DNA of 5,969 nt from Pseudonocardiales bacterium (lineage in GTDB: Bacteria; Actinomycetota; Actinomycetes; Mycobacteriales; Pseudonocardiaceae): positions 1 through 5,969 of the forward strand of contig JACDBJ010000410.1 of assembly GCA_013695005.1 (NCBI GenBank), given 5' to 3'. Below are positions 1-5,168 of this stretch, piece by piece (positions within the stretch are counted from its first letter, which is position 1; every line of letters begins with the position of its first letter). The position numbers were made by a program, and so were the translations under genes. Under the pieces are notes generated by a model. It searched no databases and was not told where the DNA came from. It saw only the letters and a list, made by a program, of their open reading frames with translations.

Positions 1-135
1 TGGCTGCTGCAGCGCTCGTCGATGATGCTGCCGATCCCGGGAACCTCGAGCCTCGAGCACCTCGAGGAGAACTGCCAGGCGGCCACGCTCCGGCTGGACC
101 GCGATCTGGTTGACGCCCTGGACGACGTCGCCTGA
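1..135 (+). CDS. Aldo/keto reductase, C-terminal fragment (5' end outside window)
   Basis: The window opens in frame and reads 44 codons to a TGA at 133-135. The peptide begins WLLQRSSMMLPIPGTSS and continues with SLEHLEENCQAATLRLDRD. The 'hPIPGT(S/T)...HLEEN...A' block is the hallmark of the C-terminal part of the aldo/keto reductase superfamily, where the residues around the PIPGTS stretch help bind the 2'-phosphate/adenine side of NADP(H) and the following helix carries L-D-x-x-h-x-x-L. The enzyme would be a cytosolic NAD(P)H-dependent carbonyl reductase; its substrate cannot be told from this piece. The catalytic Tyr/Lys/Asp/His residues lie in the missing part. The gene converges on the permease that ends at 159. 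The family call is firm; which subfamily is unknown. Confidence 0.88.
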   Translation, partial: WLLQRSSMMLPIPGTSSLEHLEENCQAATLRLDRDLVDALDDVA

Positions 136-152
136 GGGCTCCCGCCTGACGC

Positions 153-168
153 CTGGAGCTAGCTCTGG
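153..168. terminator. Possible bidirectional hairpin between convergent genes
   Basis: An imperfect inverted repeat is centred on the stop codon of the permease: CCTGGAG, loop CTAG, then CTCTGG, with two G-T wobbles in a six-pair stem. It sits between the reductase stop at 135 and the permease stop at 159-161, where a shared terminator would be expected. There is no T-tract on either side, and the stem is short, so this is a weak candidate. Confidence 0.25.
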
Positions 169-1397
169 CCGGGCAGCACCGATCGGACCTTGGCCAGCCA
201 CGACGGTCGGCCCTCGGCGTCCTCGGCGTCCTCGGCATCCTTCGGGTCGACGGCTGTCGGTGACGGTTGCCGGTCGGCGGCCAGAGACCGCATCCCGGAG
301 TTGATCACTGCAAGCAGCGGCACGGCGAGCAACGCACCGATGACGCCGCCGAGCACGACGCCCGCGGCCACCGCGAGCACGACCGCCAGCGGGTGCAGCT
401 GCACGGCGCGGCCCAGCAGCAGCGGCTGCAGGACGTGTCCCTCCAGCTGCTGCACGCCGATGACGACGGCGAGCACGATCAGTGCGGCCACCGGTCCGTT
501 GGTCACCAGCGCCACCAGCACCGCAATCGCCCCGGTGACCACCGCGCCGACCGTCGGGATGAACGAGCCGAGGAAGATCAGCGCGGCCAGCGGGATCACC
601 AGCGGCACCCCGACGATCAGCAGCCCGAGCCCGATGAACGTGGCGTCCACGACCGCGACCAGCGCGGTTGCCCTGGTGTAGCCGACAAGCGAGGCGAAGC
701 TGCGGCGCCCCGCGACGTCCATCCGGTCACGTCGCTGCGTCGGCACGGCACGCAGCACGAAGCGCCAGATCGAGGGGCCGTCGTAGAGAAAGAAGATCAA
801 CGAGAAGAGCGCCAGGAACATTCCGGTGACGATCTCGGCGACGGTGGCCGCGGTGGTCAACGCGCCCGAGGTCAGGGTGTCCCGGTTCTCCGAGATCGAG
901 CGGCCGATCGCGTCCGGCAGGTTGCGCAGCTGTTCGGAGCTGATGTTGAACGGCGGTCCCGCGAGGAACTCCTGAAACTGCTGGTAGCTCTGCGTCAGCC
1001 GGGCGCTGAGGTCCGGCAGCCCGGCGACGAACGCCCGGATCACGAACGAGAGCACCGCCACCAGCACCGCGATGCCGCCGACGAGCACGATCGCCGTCGC
1101 CACTCCGCGCGGCACCTTGCGCCGGACCAGCAGGCCCATCGCGGGTGCGAGCAGGGCGGCGAGCAGCAGCGCGATCGCCACCGGGATGACGACCAGCCGC
1201 AGTTGGATCACGATCCAGCCCACGACCCAGATGGCCGCTGCGACCAACAGGAACTGGCCGCACACGACGGCCGCCGATCGCAGGATCGAGGCTTGTGGTG
1301 AGGACGCCGCCTCGGTCTCGGTTGAGGCAGCACCCGGAGGTGGCGAGGTCTGCGGGGGCTCCGCGACAGCCTTCCGCCGCTGGTCGTTGCTCGGCAC
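159..1397 (-). CDS. AI-2E family transporter (PF01594-type membrane permease)
   Basis: The product is 412 residues from the GTG at 1397. Residues 1-40 are a polar, Pro/Ala/Thr-rich cytoplasmic tail. Hydrophobic segments follow at about 44-64, 66-90 and 101-120, then a soluble stretch at about 125-185 (a hallmark of the family), and further segments at about 187-206, 238-260, 264-300, 302-316 and 335-364. The family signatures GSFIPTVGAVVTG (277-289) and QLEGHVLQPLLLGR (317-330) are clear. AI-2E permeases are homo-oligomeric inner-membrane proteins. Members have been linked to autoinducer-2 export and to Na+/H+ antiport, but most have no known substrate. The C-terminus (371-412) is an acidic/basic tail with a triple Asp-Ala-Glu repeat. 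A much longer reading frame exists upstream, but its residues look non-coding and overlap the divergent gene at 1641. The GTG at 1397 (or the in-frame TTG at 1406) is therefore chosen. It faces the orphan gene at 1641 across a 243-bp divergent gap. In mycobacteria a homologue lies close to mmpL3. Confidence 0.9.
   Translation of the reverse strand: MPSNDQRRKAVAEPPQTSPPPGAASTETEAASSPQASILRSAAVVCGQFLLVAAAIWVVGWIVIQLRLVVIPVAIALLLAALLAPAMGLLVRRKVPRGVATAIVLVGGIAVLVAVLSFVIRAFVAGLPDLSARLTQSYQQFQEFLAGPPFNISSEQLRNLPDAIGRSISENRDTLTSGALTTAATVAEIVTGMFLALFSLIFFLYDGPSIWRFVLRAVPTQRRDRMDVAGRRSFASLVGYTRATALVAVVDATFIGLGLLIVGVPLVIPLAALIFLGSFIPTVGAVVTGAIAVLVALVTNGPVAALIVLAVVIGVQQLEGHVLQPLLLGRAVQLHPLAVVLAVAAGVVLGGVIGALLAVPLLAVINSGMRSLAADRQPSPTAVDPKDAEDAEDAEGRPSWLAKVRSVLPGQS
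212..238. repeat. Three tandem 9-bp units in the permease C-terminus
   Basis: Three copies of CCTCGGCGT (the third reads CCTCGGCAT) lie head to tail. On the coding strand they give the Asp-Ala-Glu triplets at about residues 387-395 of the permease. Gain or loss of a copy would stay in frame, so this is a likely length-variable tail. Confidence 0.8.
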
Positions 1398-1404
1398 GAT
1401 GGTC

Positions 1405-1410
1405 AACCTA
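1405..1410 (-). promoter_or_regulatory. Candidate -10 box for a leaderless permease mRNA
   Basis: Read on the minus strand, TAGGTT fits the actinobacterial -10 pattern TANNNT and is followed by seven bases and then the GTG at 1397. Transcription would start at or next to the start codon, giving a leaderless message. That agrees with the lack of a good Shine-Dalgarno sequence. No convincing -35 box was found at 16-18 bp, so the call is tentative. Confidence 0.35.
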
Positions 1411-1461
1411 GACGCAGAGCGGCAGCCTCCGCTGAAGCAGGCCCGGCCGCCGTGCTCCCCG

Positions 1462-1478
1462 CCCGATCGGGTTAACTT
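1462..1478 (+). promoter_or_regulatory. Palindrome plus candidate -10 box upstream of the orphan gene
   Basis: CCCGATCGGG (1462-1471) is a perfect 10-bp palindrome. It runs into GTTAAC (1471-1476), a second palindrome, which overlaps TAACTT (1473-1478), a match to TANNNT. A transcript starting near 1485 would carry a leader of about 155 nt before the GTG at 1641. The palindrome next to a candidate -10 box is where an operator would be expected, but no regulator is encoded nearby and no -35 box is evident. Confidence 0.3.
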
Positions 1479-1552
1479 GCGGCCTCGGTCCTGGCGCGTC
1501 GGATGTCGACCCGCAACCTGCGTCGAGGCGAGCCGTTTGTGCTGGTAGGCGC

Positions 1553-1604
1553 ATGCCAGCCACCGGTCGTCTCGGAGCGGTCCGAGGCGGTGGCCGGCTG
1601 GCGT
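1553..1604 (+). promoter_or_regulatory. Large stem-loop in the 5' leader of the 1641 gene
   Basis: Three nested helices stack into one long hairpin. The outer helix is GCCAGC (1555-1560) with GCTGGC (1597-1602), extendable by A-T and T-G pairs to 1553/1604. The middle helix is CACCG (1561-1565) with CGGTG (1588-1592). The inner helix is CTCGGA (1571-1576) with TCCGAG (1581-1586), closing a GCGG tetraloop. That is 17 Watson-Crick pairs plus two more, with a 4-nt bulge and a small internal loop. A T/G-rich stretch (TGTTTGTGTGT, 1607-1617) follows directly, then the ribosome-binding site at 1625. It could be an attenuator-like terminator, a cis-regulatory RNA or a protein-binding site. It matches no riboswitch class I recognise. 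Confidence 0.45.
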
Positions 1605-1624
1605 CCTGTTTGTGTGTCCGGCGT

Positions 1625-1632
1625 GAAAGGAG
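1625..1632 (+). promoter_or_regulatory. Strong ribosome-binding site that fixes the 1641 start
   Basis: GAAAGGAG lies eight bases before the GTG at 1641, an ideal Shine-Dalgarno spacing and the best such site in the window. An in-frame GTG at 1632 is excluded because a TAG (1638-1640) follows it. Confidence 0.8.
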
Positions 1633-1640
1633 TGGCTTAG

Positions 1641-2147
1641 GTGGAAGATGTGACCCCAGGTTCGGAGTACACCGCGCTGCGAGAGACAGCGGCAGCTCTG
1701 CAGGCCAGCCTGGCCAACGGTCTCAACGATCTTCCCCCCGAGCTGTCGTCGTCGCTCGATACCGCCCCCAAACCGGCGCCGAACGCGGCGTTCGGTACCC
1801 CGTCGATGACTCCGGCGGGCACGCCGGTGACGCGGCAGCCCGACCCGACGGTCGTTCCCGCCGCCGGCGGCCTGCCTGCCGCCGTCCGCCCCGAGGGGAA
1901 CGACCTCACCCCGATCTTCCACGCGCTCGCCGGCGGCTGCACCGGCAAGCAGCCCGAGCAAGCCGATCGCGGCCCGCAGGTCGACCCCGACATCGACTTC
2001 TGGCGCGACCCGCTGAGCGCACCCATCCCCACCCAGGCCACCTCCGATCTCGGCCAGATGGCCGACGTGCGCCCGCTGCGCCCGCTGTCTGCGGGGCGGC
2101 ACCGTCGCGACCGCCCCGCGGCCAGCGAATCGGCCTCGATGCGCTGA
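1641..2147 (+). CDS. Hypothetical protein, 168 aa, Pro/Ala-rich with basic C-terminal tail
   Basis: I do not recognise this protein. It is supported as a gene by an excellent ribosome-binding site and by a strong G/C preference at third codon positions. Residues 8-35 (EYTALRETAAALQASLANGL and onward) look helical. Residues 36-85 form a Pro/Ala/Thr-rich linker. A short hydrophobic patch, IFHALAGGC, covers 92-100 with the only cysteine (C100). Residues 113-130 carry an acidic, aromatic motif (VDPDIDFWRDPLSAPIP). The end (144-158) is Arg-rich. There is no signal peptide, lipobox or membrane segment, so a cytosolic place is most likely. It is divergent from the permease and followed after 181 bp by another orphan gene on the same strand. 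Its long structured leader suggests post-transcriptional control. The linker plus basic tail would suit an adaptor or nucleic-acid-binding protein, but that is only a guess. Confidence 0.75.
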   Translation: MEDVTPGSEYTALRETAAALQASLANGLNDLPPELSSSLDTAPKPAPNAAFGTPSMTPAGTPVTRQPDPTVVPAAGGLPAAVRPEGNDLTPIFHALAGGCTGKQPEQADRGPQVDPDIDFWRDPLSAPIPTQATSDLGQMADVRPLRPLSAGRHRRDRPAASESASMR

Positions 2148-2159
2148 GCCGTCCCCCTA

Positions 2160-2174
2160 CCGGCACGTAGCCGG
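2160..2174 (+). terminator. Short GC hairpin downstream of the 168-aa gene
   Basis: CCGGC (2160-2164) and GCCGG (2170-2174) form a perfect five-pair stem with the loop ACGTA, starting 13 bases after the stop codon at 2145-2147. There is no T-tract; terminators without one are reported in actinomycetes. The stem is short and the background is GC-rich, so chance is a real alternative. Confidence 0.25.
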
Positions 2175-2235
2175 CCCACCGAGCCCAGTTCCACTGCGAG
2201 CCGCGGTACATCGCTGCCTGGACACGCCCACTCGG

Positions 2236-2251
2236 ATGCCTCCAACGGCAT
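2236..2251. other. Inverted repeat in the 2148-2328 intergenic gap
   Basis: ATGCC-N6-GGCAT is a perfect five-base inverted repeat. It lies shortly upstream of TACAGT (2263-2268), a possible TANNNT -10 box, about 60 bases before the GTG at 2329. It might be an operator for the Gly/Leu-rich protein gene. Nothing else in this 181-bp gap looks coding, and no Shine-Dalgarno sequence is obvious before 2329. Confidence 0.2.
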
Positions 2252-2328
2252 ACCTGCGCCACTACAGTGATCTTTTGCGGCTACAGAGCGGCCTTCTGAT
2301 CGGTAGTTCCGCGTAGTCCCTGGGCCAG

Positions 2329-3300
2329 GTGGGTGACACGAACGACCTCGGCGACGCCTCGACCCACTACAGCAACGACACGTGGATCGAGCGGGCGCAC
2401 GAGGAGCTCGAGCCCAAGCAGATCACCGGCTACCACAAGAAGCTGCCTGCGCCGCCGTTGAAGCAACTCAACGGAGTTCCCGGCCTGCCGGGACTGCCCG
2501 GCCTGCCGGGACAGCACGCGCTCGGCGGGATGCCCAGCCTGGCCGGACTGGCGGCGCTGCCCGAGCTCGGCGAGGGTCTGCCGGGACTGGACAGCCTCGG
2601 TGGCATGCCTGACCTGACGAGCGGGTTGCCCGGGCTTGACAGCCTCGGTGGTCTTGGTGGCCTCGGCGACCTGGCCGGTGGCCTCGGCTCGCTGACGAAC
2701 GCGCTGGGCGTGGTCGAAGGTCTGCCGGTGCTGAGCACCCTCGGCGGTCTCGGTGGCCTCGGTGGACTGCCGGGCCTGCCCGATGCGGGTGGAATGATGG
2801 ACGGCGCCTCGGCGCTGAGCTCGGTGCCCGGCCTCGCCGGTGGGCTGCCCGACGCTGCCGGCCTGGTGCCGGCGGCTCCGGACCTGTCCAGCATGACCGG
2901 TGCGGCGGACGGGCCAGGCGCGTCGGACCTGCTCGGACTGCTCGGGATCGGGCTGCCTGAGCTGCCTGACCTGCTATCCCTGCTCACCGGCGCTGGACTG
3001 CCGGACGGGCTCGGGGTTGCCGAAGGACTCGGGCTGCCGATTCCGGGGGCGGCGGACCTGCCGGTGCAGGCTTCCGACCTGCCGGTCGCGGCACCTGCTG
3101 TGCGGTGGCCGGCGACGCTGTCCCGGGATTGTCCCTGGACGCCCTGCGTCTGCTGTCCAGCCTCATGTCTGGGCTCAGGTGCGCAGCCGGGCCGCGACAG
3201 CTCGGGCGGCTGCCTGCGCCGCCGTACGGTCCACCCGAGTCGGTTCGCCGTCGGCCAGCACGGGCTCGCCGGCGACCCAGACGTCGCGGACCAGGCGTGA
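2329..3300 (+). CDS. Gly/Leu/Pro-rich low-complexity protein, apparently frameshifted near its 3' end
   Basis: The annotated frame gives 323 residues from the GTG at 2329; a TAG at 2314 excludes longer starts, and no clear Shine-Dalgarno site is visible. Residues 1-45 are an ordinary polar, charged segment with Trp19, Tyr35 and several Lys. From about 46 to 258 the protein is made of Gly, Leu, Pro, Ala, Asp and Ser. It starts with collagen-like triplets GVPGLPGLPGLPG (49-61), then has two copies of GLPGLDSLGG (83-92 and 99-108) and several GLGGL runs. This part contains no Lys, Arg, Cys, Phe, Tyr or Trp and a single His (63), which makes it strongly acidic. There is no signal peptide. After residue 258 the frame turns Cys/Trp-rich and implausible, while the frame one base back (from 3102) continues the pattern (VAGDAVPGLSLDALRLLSS). 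I read this as a one-base deletion or sequencing error. Its function is unknown; a self-assembling or scaffold-like protein is possible. Confidence 0.65.
   Translation: MGDTNDLGDASTHYSNDTWIERAHEELEPKQITGYHKKLPAPPLKQLNGVPGLPGLPGLPGQHALGGMPSLAGLAALPELGEGLPGLDSLGGMPDLTSGLPGLDSLGGLGGLGDLAGGLGSLTNALGVVEGLPVLSTLGGLGGLGGLPGLPDAGGMMDGASALSSVPGLAGGLPDAAGLVPAAPDLSSMTGAADGPGASDLLGLLGIGLPELPDLLSLLTGAGLPDGLGVAEGLGLPIPGAADLPVQASDLPVAAPAVRWPATLSRDCPWTPCVCCPASCLGSGAQPGRDSSGGCLRRRTVHPSRFAVGQHGLAGDPDVADQA
2479..2514. repeat. Two tandem 18-bp repeats, each a perfect hairpin
   Basis: Two copies of an 18-bp unit (2479-2496 and 2497-2514) differ at one base (2495 T, 2513 A). Each copy contains CCCGGC-CT-GCCGGG, a perfect six-base inverted repeat. 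They encode the Gly-Leu-Pro triplets of the collagen-like start of the low-complexity domain. Such a unit is prone to slippage in multiples that keep the frame. Confidence 0.8.
3100..3105 (+). other. Probable one-base deletion (frame break)
   Basis: The bases GTGCGG sit where coding character jumps from the frame of 2329 to the frame one base earlier. Inserting a single G (GCT GTG GCG GTG GCC) gives a smooth Ala-Val-Ala-Val-Ala-Gly-Asp join between PVAAPAV and VAGDAVPGLSLDALRLLSSL. The new frame has GC-rich third positions and the same Leu/Gly/Asp style. The old frame gives SRDCPWTPCVCCPASC, which is unlike the rest. Programmed -1 frameshifting is less likely because there is no slippery heptamer. 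Confidence 0.6.
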
Positions 3301-4506
3301 CCCGCCGGCCCACACCAGGTTCGAGATCAGCTGCGCGTCGTCGTCGATGCCGACGAACGCCGGGTCGTCCAGGTCGAGGTGCACGACGTCCGCCCATCGC
3401 CCCGGTTCGAGCGCGCCGAGGTCGTCCCGGCCGATCGCGGCCGCACCGTCACGGGTCGCCATCAGCAGCACGTCCGCGGCGGTGAGCGCCGCCGCGTCCC
3501 CGCTGCCCAGCCGGGCCAGCAGCGCGGCTAGCCGCGCCTGCGGCCAGAGATCGAGGTCGTCGCTGGACGCCGGGCCGTCGGTGCCGAGACCGACCGGGAC
3601 ACCCGCCGCCCGCAGTTTCGCCACCGGTGCGACGCCTGCCGCGAGCTTGGCGTTGGACCCCGGACAGTGCGCGACGGCGGCGCCGGCACGTGCCAGCAGC
3701 GCTATGTCCGATGTGGACAGCTGGACGCCGTGCGCGGCGAGCACCCGCCCGCCGAGCACGCCGAGCTGGTCGAGCATGGCGGGCACCGAGCCGAAGCGGG
3801 CACGCTGCTCGAGGTCCTCACCGGCGCTCTCGGCGACGTGCATGTGCAGCAGCGCGCCCCGCGCTCGGGCGTGTTCGGCCACGGACGGAAGGGCCACCTC
3901 GGGCAGCGTGTACGCCGCGTGCGGGCCGTATCCCAGCTCGATGCGCTCCGCTGGTCCGGACCGCAACCCGCCGGCGTCGATCCGCGCCGAGACGTCGTCG
4001 CGCATCTGCTCCCAGGTGCCGAGCCGGTCCCAGCCGGGAGCGGCGATGATCCCCGGAGTGACGACGGCGCGCGAACCGGCCGCCAGCACCGCGTCGATCA
4101 CCGCGTCGGTGAAGAAGTACATCTCCACGCTGGTGGTGACGCCGCTGCGGAGCATCTCGACGCACCCCAGCAGCATCCCGGCGTGCACGTCGGCGGCGTC
4201 GAGCCGGCTCTCTGCGGGCCAGATCACCTCGTAGAGCCACCGCAGCAGCGGCAGGTCGCCGCCGATGCCGCGCAGCACGGTCATCGGGCTGTGGCAGTGC
4301 GCGTTGACCAGCCCCGGCAGCAGCAGGCCCGGAAGCTCGCGGACCGGAGCGTCGCTGGTCGGGGCGCCGGCCCGTGGCCCGCAGTAGCCGAGGCGGCCGG
4401 CGGCGTCGACGTCGATCACCGCGTCGCGCAGGACCGAGCAGTCCGGATCGCAGGGCAGCGCGACCGGCGCGGCGAGGCGCACCGCGCCAGCCGGCGGGGG
4501 ACTCAC
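3175..4506 (-). CDS. Amidohydrolase, MTA/SAH-deaminase type (COG0402)
   Basis: The protein has 443 residues from the GTG at 4506. After an N-terminal beta-sandwich part (about 1-62) comes the metal-site motif LPGLVNAHCHSPMTVLRG, with His70 and His72 binding the metal. The phrase DLPLLRWLYEVIWPAE (84-99) is typical of the methylthioadenosine/S-adenosylhomocysteine/adenosine deaminase group. HMHVAES supplies His223 and Glu226, AAHG gives His259, and GLGTDGPASSDDLD (307-319) carries the catalytic Asp310. The pattern predicts a cytosolic, one-metal (Zn or Fe) deaminase of an adenosine-type substrate. Relatives act on guanine, 8-oxoguanine, cytosine or s-triazines, so the exact substrate is not settled. 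The start overlaps the stop of the NYN gene in GTGA, so translation is probably coupled. Reading further upstream in this frame runs through the NYN gene and is not credible. Its 3' end is crossed by the plus-strand orphan frame. Confidence 0.9.
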   Translation of the reverse strand: MSPPPAGAVRLAAPVALPCDPDCSVLRDAVIDVDAAGRLGYCGPRAGAPTSDAPVRELPGLLLPGLVNAHCHSPMTVLRGIGGDLPLLRWLYEVIWPAESRLDAADVHAGMLLGCVEMLRSGVTTSVEMYFFTDAVIDAVLAAGSRAVVTPGIIAAPGWDRLGTWEQMRDDVSARIDAGGLRSGPAERIELGYGPHAAYTLPEVALPSVAEHARARGALLHMHVAESAGEDLEQRARFGSVPAMLDQLGVLGGRVLAAHGVQLSTSDIALLARAGAAVAHCPGSNAKLAAGVAPVAKLRAAGVPVGLGTDGPASSDDLDLWPQARLAALLARLGSGDAAALTAADVLLMATRDGAAAIGRDDLGALEPGRWADVVHLDLDDPAFVGIDDDAQLISNLVWAGGSRLVRDVWVAGEPVLADGEPTRVDRTAAQAAARAVAARLRT

Positions 4507-5156
4507 CGTCGGGGTTCCAGCAACGAGCTGAGCGAGCGGAACGGCGGCAGCCATGCGCCTTCGGCCGGCAGCGCGTCGAGCGTGACCCGTGGCAACGGCT
4601 CGCGGAACACGCCGTCGATCTCCTCGAGGTCCAGGAAGCTCAGGATGTCGCTGGCCTGGGCGAACCCGGCGTACTCGCGGAACCCGATCACGGTGACCGG
4701 GATGCCGGCCTCCACGAGGTCTTCCAGCGGCTCGCGGAACGCCCGCCCGTCGCCGGAGGCGACCACCACCTGGCGGAGCGCGCCCTCGGAGCGGCGCTGG
4801 GCGATGTGGTCGAGCATCTCGGCGTCGATGTCGCTGTCCTCGGTCAGCTTCGGCTTGGCGAACACGGCGAAGCCGACGTTGCGCAGCGCCTCCACCCACG
4901 GCCGGATGACCTCGGTGTTGCCGGGCACGACGTTGGTGAACACGCATGCCTCGGCGCCGAGGTCGGTGCCGTCCCCGGTGGCCAGCCCGAGCAGCCAGCG
5001 GCCGACGGCGTCGAAGCGCGGCCGGTACGCCGCGGTCGGGCGGGCGCCGAGCAGCGAGCCGAGGCTCATGTCCATGTTCGGGGCGTCCCACACCAGCAGC
5101 ACCCGTGGCACGACGCCGTTCGCCGGTTCCGCGGCCGGCGACACGTCACTGGTCAT
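4503..5156 (-). CDS. NYN (PIN-like) domain protein, putative RNase
   Basis: The 217-residue product has a short unstructured N-terminus and then a complete NYN/LabA-type fold. VLLVWDAPNMDMSLGS (19-34) has the first acidic site (Asp24) and Asn27. DSDIDAEMLDHI (107-118) has Asp111 and Asp116. VVVASGDGRAF (130-140) has the SGD motif with Asp136. These acidic residues match the Mg2+ site of PIN-like nucleases, so an RNA-cutting activity is predicted, though some relatives are only regulatory. The C-terminus (about 170-217) ends with a Leu/Pro-rich tail. Two starts are close: ATG 5162 and ATG 5156. AGGA at 5165-5168 is 8 bases from the second but only two from the first, so 5156 is preferred. It lies between trmB and the amidohydrolase and overlaps the latter by four bases. 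As I recall, M. tuberculosis Rv0207c next to trmB is the same type of protein. Confidence 0.87.
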   Translation of the reverse strand: MTSDVSPAAEPANGVVPRVLLVWDAPNMDMSLGSLLGARPTAAYRPRFDAVGRWLLGLATGDGTDLGAEACVFTNVVPGNTEVIRPWVEALRNVGFAVFAKPKLTEDSDIDAEMLDHIAQRRSEGALRQVVVASGDGRAFREPLEDLVEAGIPVTVIGFREYAGFAQASDILSFLDLEEIDGVFREPLPRVTLDALPAEGAWLPPFRSLSSLLEPRR

Positions 5157-5164
5157 GGCCATGA

Positions 5165-5168
5165 TCCT
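5165..5168 (-). promoter_or_regulatory. Ribosome-binding site of the NYN gene, overlapping the trmB stop
   Basis: On the minus strand AGGA lies eight bases before the ATG at 5156 and shares bases with the TAG stop of trmB (5169-5167). This points to ATG 5156 rather than ATG 5162 and suggests that ribosomes finishing trmB may reinitiate on the NYN gene. Confidence 0.6.

Noticed and set aside
45..66. Three CTCGAG hexamers within 22 bp
   Set aside because: They follow from Ser-Leu-Glu and Leu-Glu codons in the conserved reductase tail and need no regulatory explanation.
267..1301. 344-codon plus-strand open frame opposite the permease
   Set aside because: It is His/Gln/Arg/Asp-rich, as expected from the complement of a hydrophobic membrane-protein gene, and has no supporting start signal.
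1398..2102. Upstream extension of the permease frame to a 647-residue protein
   Set aside because: The extra N-terminal part is Arg/Gly/His-rich, lacks the permease's composition and lies antisense to the well-supported gene at 1641. A GTG with a candidate -10 box at 1397 explains the start.
3121..3140. Small inverted repeat GGGA-N3-TCCC as terminator of the amidohydrolase
   Set aside because: The stem is only four base pairs, lies inside the coding stretch of the opposing gene and has no T-tract.
4507..5091. Upstream extension of the amidohydrolase frame to 638 residues
   Set aside because: This part is the out-of-frame shadow of the NYN gene. The GTG at 4506 overlapping the NYN stop gives a normal-length family member.
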